Part shown: in pieces, positions 56,478 through 64,000 of the stretch
Layout of the letters: each line of letters opens with the position of its first letter
How positions within the stretch are numbered: the first letter of the stretch is position 1
Made by a program: the position numbers and the translations under genes
Notes under the pieces: generated by a model
Databases searched by the model: none
The model's input: only the letters and a program-made list of their open reading frames with translations
Told to the model about the DNA's origin: nothing
Assembly: GCF_963678635.1 (NCBI RefSeq)
Contig: NC_087069.1
Coordinates: forward strand, 15,228,660-15,292,659
DNA length: 64,000 bases
Source: Symsagittifera roscoffensis
Lineage: Eukaryota; Xenacoelomorpha; Acoela; Convolutidae
Direction of reading: 5' to 3'

Positions 56478-56514
56478 TAGTTTATCATTGAAACTTATTA
56501 GCTGTTTGTTTTAG

Positions 56515-56913
56515 CTAGCAAAATGCCTGTAAACCTGACTTTCAAAGGTTCGAAAATTTTGATAATTCTTCAATTAATTCCGTCAAAACTCACATTTAAA
56601 AGCAGCATTTATTATTTTGTAGAGCGATACGCAGACATAACACTCGATTTGGTCGTACAAAACTTCACTTCTCGCACGTTTTCCGTGTTTTCAACAAAAG
56701 GAAATGTCTCCATGTCGAAAATAAATTCCGAGTGTGTTTCTGGATGCGACTCTTATCTTATCGAAGTGAATACCATTTCGAATGATCCAGGAGGTTGGAT
56801 TCAGATATCATCTCTCCAACCTGGAACATTTTACGAGATGAAGATCATAAATGCATTGTTCAGCGACTATTACGCACCGAAAACTGTCAATTTCACTTTC
56901 AATTTCACTACAG
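56515..56913 (+). CDS. Secreted/membrane protein, exon 2 (FN3-like)
   Basis: Begins after GTTTGTTTTAG (56504-56514). The first two bases complete an Ala codon left by exon 1, and the exon ends ACAG|GTAATT in phase 1, so it is symmetric (1-1), as extracellular-module exons often are. It encodes about 132 residues: ITLDLVVQNFTSRTFSVFST, a CVSGC pair, then GGWIQISSLQPGTFYEMKII and PKTVNFTFNFTT. The L-x-P-G-T-x-Y sequence is the fibronectin type III pattern before strand F, and several N-x-S/T sites fit an extracellular location. No homolog is recognised. No transmembrane segment has appeared yet, so more exons must lie downstream. Confidence 0.6.
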
Positions 56914-58476
56914 GTAATTGGATTTTTTCTAAAGCAAGATTGCTGGTTCTTGGTTTAGTATAAAAATGATAGCACATTAAAACTATGTCATATATTTCAA
57001 CTGATTTCCTTGAATATCTGAATTCACCTGAGAATGATGCCGCTTCTAACGTATATTTAGCAAAATTATGGACAATTTCTTACTTTTTTTGGCAAAAATT
57101 CCAGCCTTCAAGCAAAAACTAATTCAAATTTGTTCTGTGAAACTTCGCGTTTACTTTTTGTTGATGTTTTGTGCATTTCTTTGCTCTGTCAATTTACATA
57201 TCACATTTACATTTACAGATCAATTTTGGTTGAAGATTGTGTAGAAGCGTTGGGCTTTAAATTATTTGAAAAATATTGTACTCTGAAAAAGCGTAATCGT
57301 TTTGCAATGCTCTTTTAACCGTTCAAATTCGATAATGAAAAAACTTTTTAAGTATTCATTGAAAGCATGGATGTATTGCAAATTGTGAAGTAGCGATAAG
57401 AAGCAACTGGCACAAAAAAGTCATTGTTCTGTTCTATGGAAATGTGGCAGTTTTTTTTTCTCACATTTGTCCTCTCTATCGGCCGCGTATTATCATGGAA
57501 ATTTTCTTTGTTAGATTGCGTTCATAACATTTTTATGATTTCTGCCTTTCAGTCACTATAAATTTAATGTGATTGTTTAAGGATTGTATTGAAGCGGTTA
57601 GGTAATATGCTTCAATTCGGGTGAGTCAGTATCGACTACTACGGAAGGCCAGCTCAAATTTGGTACTGCTTTGATACTAGGAACCACATCTGTTTGAACT
57701 AATCAGTTGCCTGAAGAACAAGTCGTCAGTTGTACAAAAAATTGGAAAACTAGTGAAACAGTTCCATAAAAATTGCGAGATCGAAAAAAAATTTGTTCGA
57801 TCAAATTTTTGTTTTTTTTAGAGGAAAAGAAAGCATCATGGTTCATTTGGTTGAACAAGCTATCATGTATTCTAAGTTTTTTTTTGGCAGCAAAGGAAAG
57901 CTGTCCGCGTCAAAAAAATATGATTTTGATTGTGTCAGGTATATGGAATAGTCCTTCAGGTGATCCAGGAATTTAAAAAAGATTCCTCTCGTCAGTCGAT
58001 CTCATTGAACAAGTTGAGGATCGAAAAAGCCATGCTCGGCTATTCAATGACTGATACATCCAGAAAACTTCAAGAACACATTCAATGTCATTTCAGATGA
58101 ATTGATGTTTTGTAAAACCAAATTTATGATTAAAGACAAAAGTTAACATTTGAAAGGACAAAAAACATCGTGATATAATTCAAAACGTTTTCTCCGAAAT
58201 CTGAAGTTGTCCGGTAAAAAATTAAATTATATCGTCTTTTGAAAAATAAGCTTTGAATTTCATCCATAATCTTAATGAAAGCTAAATTCGTTTTCCATAA
58301 TTTCTTAAGAATAATTTCACAAGCTCTTCAAAAAGACCCAACTTCAATATGTTTTTGATTTCACCTAATTCAACAAAATTGTCATAAGCATATTTATTTA
58401 TGTTATTGAATTAAAAAGAAGTGGAAAGGGCAAAGAGCAAAATGAAGCTTCAGTTAGAACTCATTTCAGTCTAATT
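56914..58476. other. Downstream intron or intergenic stretch
   Basis: No further exon could be supported with confidence. Short frames at 57130-57318 and 57773-57976 lack domain support. Confidence 0.35.
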
Positions 58477-58912
58477 GATCCGACTTTTGATACGAAAGTA
58501 ACGGAATATTTGTGCTCGGGTGGGTTCTTTTTTCTTCAGACAAATTTCGACTTTTTAACTAGCCATTTTTGACAGAATTTTTCTATATCAATCGAAAGAA
58601 CTTGGGACAATTAACGCGCGATATATTTCGCGCTATTAACGCGTAAGACGAGATTTAATCCGTCTTAGAAATCGTTCCAAATTGGTTGAAAGAAGCTTAT
58701 TTACCATAATTGATTTGTTACAAGGAGCGAAATCTATTCTTTTGTTTTTTATATGGCGTATGGGGGGATTATTTTCATAAAAAGTTTCAAATTTTAGAAA
58801 AAAAAGTTTCGTTTTGTTTTCTTCCAATTAATTTTTTAAGGTTATTACTGCTCCGTAAACCTAAAAGGCAGTCGGAACATTCAGGGCTTCGCACTGATAC
58901 GAGCAGTCTTGT
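58477..58912 (+). mobile_element. Hairpin-rich repeat R, unit R5
   Basis: 436-bp unit starting GATCCGACTTTTGATACG (two changes from the consensus start) and ending GAGCAGTCTTGT. It has an internal deletion between CTATATCAATCG and TTGGGACAATTAACGCG. Solitary, not tandem. Confidence 0.6.
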
Positions 58913-59460
58913 CTGATTTTAGATTCTATCTGATTTTAATTTAACGAATTTGAGTAAGCCATACTAACCACAAACAACTTGCAATTCATGCTTTTTCATG
59001 AAATAAATTCACCGAGCGACTGTTTCAGTAAGGCTGCTTTCGTAAGTGATATGCATGGGCCCAGTTTTTTTTTCAGTCTACACTCTGCTTATAGGTTTGT
59101 TTGGAAGTTTTTGCTCCAGCTGATGAAAAGATTTATGGACCTGTAATTACTGACATCAAGATATGTTTTTTTTTTCAATTGTAAATAATAGCTTTGGTCA
59201 GGTCTTTAAGAAGGAGCCATTTAAAAAAGATACAAAAGCCTAAAAAGCATCTATACATGCGTAAAACTACAGTACTACCGCCTGTAAAACGATCAACTGC
59301 AGAGGGAATTTTAATCAGAAAAAAATTACAATTGATTTGAAATCTGAACCGAAAAAAGTTTTGTATTTTAAATTATTCTTTTAACAAGCAGTACAAAATA
59401 ACATTCAAGCTATTTCAATCAACTAACCCATAAATTCACTGCTTGTTGGGACAACCCAGG
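58913..59460. other. Stretch with nothing recognised
   Basis: AT-rich; its right part may be the 3' UTR of the minus-strand non-LTR element, whose 3' end I cannot place exactly. Confidence 0.35.
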
Positions 59461-59540
59461 AGTAGTTCAACTCATGGAGGGTGCCCCAGATAAGATAATA
59501 TTTGAGGAGCATCAAATACATAATTATATAAGGTGACATT

Positions 59541-62358
59541 TTAGAAGAGAATTTCCAAAATCTGATAATTGTCAAACAGATATGTGTCCTTAAAGTTGTT
59601 AAAAAAACGTTCGAACTGTGATTTGGTCATTTTTTCTATATCGGGAGGCAACAATTCGTTGTTTTTAATAAAATTATAAACTCGAGTTATTCGTCGCGTA
59701 GCTGACTTTTCCATCATTTTACTTTTAAAACTAACAGTGGGTAAAAGTTTTGCCGCTGTTCTTCTGGTTGTTCTTAAGTAGGAAGTTTCATTAATGTTTA
59801 GAAATTTTACAGGTGAAGTTTTACTCAGGAGACCGAAAGCTTCCTTGAAAATATGAGCCGCATACAATTCATAAACTGTGTATATTTTGTGCTTAATCGC
59901 TAGGTCTTGAACTGAATCGCTGTATTTTTTGCGAAATACAGTTCTGATTATTCGTTTCTGTAAAAGATTAATTGATTATAGGTCAGTTTTTGATGCACTC
60001 CCGTATGTTAAAATACCGTACTCAATTATTGATTTAGCATAGGCATTATAAAACATCAATAGCTGTTTTGTGCTGAAAAAACTTCTAGTTTTGAGTAATA
60101 GGCCATTGAACTGACGTAATTTTTTGTTCACTTTATCTATATGATCCTTAAAACTGAGCTTATTGTCGATTATTAGACCTAAATATTTTGTTTTGTAGGA
60201 ATTTTCAATTTTGTGAGATGCAAAGGTAATTTCCGTCAGATGATTGTTACCAAAAGAGACTAGATTGCATTTTGCTGGATTAACAGTAAGCCCATTATCA
60301 ACAAACCACTCCTGACTGAGGTATAAGGCACTTAAAAAATCTTTTTTGTTGTTGCAAAAAATCGTTGTATCATCAGCGTATAGAACGGAGTTGGCTTTAC
60401 CAAGTTGTGTCGGCAAATCATTTATGTACAGTAAAAACAATAGTGGCCCCAGAACTGACCCCTGAGGAACGCCATATTTTATCAAAAGTTTTTCTGACCA
60501 ACATTTATTATAATCAACAAACTGAAATCTATATGATAAATAACTTTGTAATAGCTGCAAAAATTTTCCTCTAAACCCGTTTTTTTTCAAGCTTGGACAG
60601 CAATCTTTCATGATTTATTGTATCAAGTGCTTTGGTCAGGTCTACGAAGCAGGATTGACAGGTGCATTTTTTGTCAATACTTTTACGTAAAGTTTCTGTA
60701 AACTCTAAAAGTGTATAAGTACATGAATGTTTTGGTCGAAAACCAAATTGGCTATCACTCAAAACCTTGTTCTTATTTATAAAGCTCATCATTCTGTAGA
60801 AAATGATCTTTTCAAAAACTTTATCAATTGATGTAAGTAGACTGATTGGTCTGTAGTTGCCCGCGTCATGGACTGATCCATCTTTGTATATTGGAATAAC
60901 TCGAGCAACTTTCAAGTCGGAAGGATAATATCCTTCATCAAAACATTGGTTAAATAGCTCAGTTAATGGTTGACTGATAACTGGAAGGGTTTGTTTAATT
61001 GTTTTATTGCTTATACCATCATGACCAGTACTGTTACCGTTTTTTAATTTCTTAATCGCATTAGTTGTTTCTTTTATTGTTATTGGAGCAAAAACAAATG
61101 TGTTACTAATAATATTTGACTTAACCTTTTTGTTATCTGTAAATTTTGCTGCAAATTTTTCACCAATACTGTTAAAATATTCATTAAATTTTGTCGCATT
61201 TATTTAATTTCCTGAAACATTTTTTGCTTTACCCCAAAGCGATCGTATTGTAGAGAAAAGCTCTTTAGAGTTGCTGAAATTAGCTGTACTTTTGTCGTAA
61301 AAAGCAATCTTGGCATTACGTTCCTTTTTATAATTTTTGTGGTTTTCAGGGGTGGGATTTTTGATCAATTTTTTGTAACATTTGTTCTTTTGTTGGCGCT
61401 GTTTTTGGCATTCATTTGTTATCCAAGATTTTTTTGAGTTTTTAAAAGATTGATAGGGTGCAAATCTATCCAAAGCTTGGTTTATACTTCTAGTTATATG
61501 GGCTAACTTTTTATCAACAGACCAATTTGCCTCAATTTTAGATAGAAATTAGTGTATTAAAAACAAATATTTTAATATGCTAATATAGTTTCTTGAAAAA
61601 TTAAAATTTCTTTTCCAATTACGGGGGAAATTTCTTTTGTTTTGTGGTCGATCGCTGGCATTTAAAAAATTAACAAGAGCATAATGATCGCTTATTTTAC
61701 AACGCAGAGTCGCAATGTCGTAGAAAGTGTTACTTATTGAGTGGTCAATGCAAGTCATTGTGCTCGGGGTAATTCTAGTTGCTTCGCAATTGTTTATATG
61801 TAAACCATACATGTTGATCAGGCCTTGGTACTTTTTAGTTTGAGAGTTCTATTTTGAGATATCAATATGAAAATCCCCACAAATATTTATGTCTTTATTT
61901 TGTTCGCTGATTTTGTCTATCAGTTCCTCAAACATTTCCCAAAATTCTGAAATTTTAGCCCCAGGTGGTCTGTACATTAAGTGAAAAGTTAAAACACCCT
62001 TGTTTTCATTATTTTTAAGTTCAATTGAAAAATTTTCCAATCTGTCATCTTTTTCAAGTATATATTCGTTGGCTGAGAAATCTTCGCGGACATAAAATGC
62101 TAAGCCACCGCCATTTTTTGTTTCTCTTGGTTTTGAAAAAATTGGTTTATAGCCATCAATATTATAGCAACCTTGAGGATCGTTGCTTGTTAACCAAGTT
62201 TCACATAAACCTATTGCAATAGGTTTAGATTTAAAGTTTTCTAGAAGACAACATAACTGGTCATGATGGTAATGTAAAGATCTTATGTTTAAGAATAGTA
62301 TTGATTGTTGTTCAATGTCATCTAATTGATGCTCGTCAATCATTCTTATCAATATCAA
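59541..62358 (-). pseudogene. Non-LTR ORF2: endonuclease plus reverse transcriptase
   Basis: The endonuclease domain carries LNIRSL, IGLCETWL, MYRPPG, ICGDFHID (normally GDFN) and ISDHYALV. The first Glu and SDH are present, but Asn of GDFN is His. RT motifs follow: NYRPISLLTSIDKVFEKI, SQFGFRPKHSC, CFVDLTKALDTINHERLL, GVPQGSVLGPLLFLLYINDL, SVLYADDTTIF (YADD at 60380-60369), GLTVNPAKCNL and KYLGLIIDNKLSF, so the catalytic Asp pair is intact. The tail has RTTRRTAAKLLPTV, the usual end region of such proteins. About 940 codons if repaired. Such enzymes nick the target and prime reverse transcription there. Confidence 0.85.
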
Positions 62359-62415
62359 AACTAAAAACTTGCAAAGTAGAACTAAGAGTTAATCTGAAAA
62401 CACAGAGTTGGTTTG

Positions 62416-63355
62416 CTAGCTACCACTTGTTGTGTCATCTCTCGTTGACATTGCTTCGTTTGCGTCTTCGTTGATGTGCTGCTTGCACGTATTGCCATCC
62501 ACCATTGGTCTAGTAGGGGTAATTTCTTGATGCGATCTTTTATTTTGACCCGGTGTTGGGGGAGGCTGCCTGCTCGATGCGTTGTCTACATTAAATCTTG
62601 GCATCTGGTTGCGTTTCCAGAAGGGTTTAGAATTGCTTTCATTTCTCCGTGGATTTGGATAGTTGTAGATGTTATCTCTGTCGTCACGTTTTATGGCTGA
62701 ATTTGCAGCTTTTTCGATTTCACTGACACTGTCCACATGTTTCGAGTAGAAGGACCCGTTGTTAGCTTTGTAGTAAAGCTTCACTTGGCAGTTCATGGTA
62801 GTCGTTATTAACCCCAGTGACTCACACTTTTGCTTTAGCGTGACGTCATGTTGGGGTAGACGCTCAGTAATATACATTTTCTTTCCATGTGAATTAAAGC
62901 ATGCGGCAAGTCTTGATTTGAGTTGGTAAATATTGTCTTTGTCTGCGAAGTACACGAACTTTACTATAATGGGCGCTGATTTCGTTCCTCTATTATTCTC
63001 GTTCTTTACAGGAAGCGGGTGTATTGCTTTGATTGAGCATGGTTCGATATAGTATGAAAATATGTTTTTAACAAGTTTGCCAGAAGTCCTCTGACAATGA
63101 ATTTGATCGGGGATCCAAATCGAAATTGCGAAAGATAAGGGTATCCTTACTTGTGTACCTTTCTTGGGCATTTACCCTTTTTTTCAGTTCTGCGGTTTCT
63201 TTTTCCAAATCATAAATATCGTTGTTCTTTTTAGTAACCTTTACTTCCAAGTTATAGACTTGTTTTTGTAGAGTTTCCACGGTTTTCAATAGATTGTTGA
63301 GTATTTCAGGTGATAAAGATGCGGCTGCATTAGTGCATTCTTCGGTATATTCCAT
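62416..63355 (-). pseudogene. Non-LTR ORF1: coiled coil plus RRM-like protein
   Basis: From ATG 63355 a coiled coil (about residues 15-68, with LLKTVETLQKQVYNLEVKV and DLEKETAELKKRVNAQE heptads) leads to LIFRNFDLD, the start of an RRM-like fold. A frameshift around 63070-63170 moves the frame to NIFSYYIEPCSIKAIHPLPV, SAPIIVKFVYFADKDNIYQL, KSRLAACFNS and YITERLPQHD, then a basic tail ending TTSGS. Coiled coil, RRM and C-terminal domain in this order is the L1-type ORF1p layout: a nucleic-acid-binding chaperone that trimerises. Confidence 0.75.
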
Positions 63356-63554
63356 CGTTTCGGTGTTTAATTGAGTATCCGATAAGATTTTTATTCAGAA
63401 CGTGCTTGGAATTAATATTTGCGTGTTTAAATAGCAATAGAAATCGTCAAACGAACTGTGAACACAATGACGTAATAGCACGCAACTGTTTGTTAGCTTA
63501 GCATTCTCTTTTCTGAACATACATTGTTCAGCACTTTTTTGTAAACTTGATATG

Positions 63555-63981
63555 CAGGGGCGGATCTATGATTTTCTCGAGGGGGGGGGTGGACGAATTT
63601 TCAAAAATGTGTGGACCTTTTTTTAAGGTTGACCTAATTGTTTTTCTGAGCTCTTCTAAATCACTATAAAGACCCCATTTGGACCAAACTTTCTGCGCCG
63701 CCGGAATGTTTTTGAAAGAACAGGCCAAAAAAAGCGTTTCTAGGCAATTCTTGGAAAATGTTGGCCAAAAAATAGCGTTTTTTCGGCGCGCACTCCTTCC
63801 TCAAAATTAGTATATAGTGCCTCCAAAGGCGCCTTTAGAAAAATTTTAGGGTCCATCACCAAAAATGGATATCTCAAAATAGTACAAAGGGGGACCCTTT
63901 GGGTCGGCAGGGGGTCGAATCCCTGAAGTCCTGAGGGAAAAGCGTAAGTCCTCCCCCCCCCCCCCCCCCTATATCCGCTGG
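63555..63981 (+). mobile_element. MITE, CAGGGGCGGATC type, copy 2
   Basis: Starts CAGGGGCGGATCTATGATTT with a G9 run and ends with a long C run and CTATATCCGCTGG. The terminal inverted repeat is about 11 bp (CAGGGGCGGAT / ATCCGC). It is same-orientation kin of 53777-54150. An open minus-strand frame (63528-63728) within it is incidental. Confidence 0.7.
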
Positions 63982-64000
63982 TGTTGATATGCTTTCGACG

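Larger units (their letters stand above)
59460..63535 (-). mobile_element. Non-LTR retrotransposon, nearly full length, inactive
   Basis: Minus-strand element: 5' UTR (about 63535-63356), ORF1 (63355-62416), a 57-bp gap, then ORF2 (62358-59541) with AP-type endonuclease, reverse transcriptase and a C-terminal tail. ORF1 has one frameshift. ORF2 has four in-frame stops (near 61848, 61548, 61203 and 59973) and one frameshift in a homopolymer near 60575-60590. Intact motif order makes it a young but dead copy. ORF1 architecture and RT motifs suggest the CR1/L2/Jockey group. The 5' end abuts a MITE. Confidence 0.8.

Overview
This window is AT-rich invertebrate animal nuclear DNA. Genes are split by canonical GT-AG introns, most sequence is repetitive, several retrotransposon classes are present, and two genes belong to animal families (a TRC8-type E3 ligase and a CXorf65/C22orf15-like protein). 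I cannot fix the phylum. There are no bacterial or viral gene blocks, CRISPR arrays, rRNAs or convincing tRNAs.

Layout, 1-25 kb. Two related blocks of dispersed repeat, GT-rich DNA and about 165-bp satellite monomers (1-4.6 kb; 10.8-15.6 kb) surround two host genes. The first is a three-exon gene (6777-9625) for an ankyrin-repeat protein with a C-terminal HGT-type ADP-ribosyltransferase-like domain; its exon 1 carries a one-base homopolymer frameshift. The second is a complete three-exon RNF139/TRC8-family RING E3 ligase (12983-17337, 621 aa) whose first intron holds the second satellite array. A small TATA-associated first exon (17684) may belong to a CXorf65/C22orf15-like gene (22419-24300) that uses a GC-AG intron.

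Layout, 25-41 kb. Decayed minus-strand coding sequence of unknown family (25-30 kb) is interrupted by tandem units of a hairpin-rich repeat (here 'R'). At 32.8-33.0 kb on the minus strand lies an alpha-carbonic anhydrase exon with a stop codon at a zinc-ligand position. An LTR retrotransposon (33025-38847, 4-bp target duplication CAGC) sits 9 bases from its splice acceptor. Next come a decayed non-LTR reverse transcriptase (39.6-41.1 kb) and an old Ty3/Gypsy element (41.1-45.6 kb) with protease and integrase remnants.

Layout, 45-64 kb. There are local duplications (47-49 kb and 49.6-52.4 kb, the latter with a piece of the Gypsy LTR between the copies). A two-exon piece of a secreted, FN3-like protein gene (53361-56913) has an intron filled by a MITE and R units. 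A nearly full-length but broken non-LTR element on the minus strand (about 63.5-59.5 kb) with ORF1, endonuclease and reverse transcriptase follows, then a second MITE copy.

The most unusual object is R: about 0.4-0.54 kb with three palindromes, head-to-tail tandem copies, one covarying stem, and an 835-bp gapless block of R plus flanking sequence shared by loci 27 kb apart. This resembles non-autonomous Helitron/Helentron-like elements with read-through capture. That assignment is inference.
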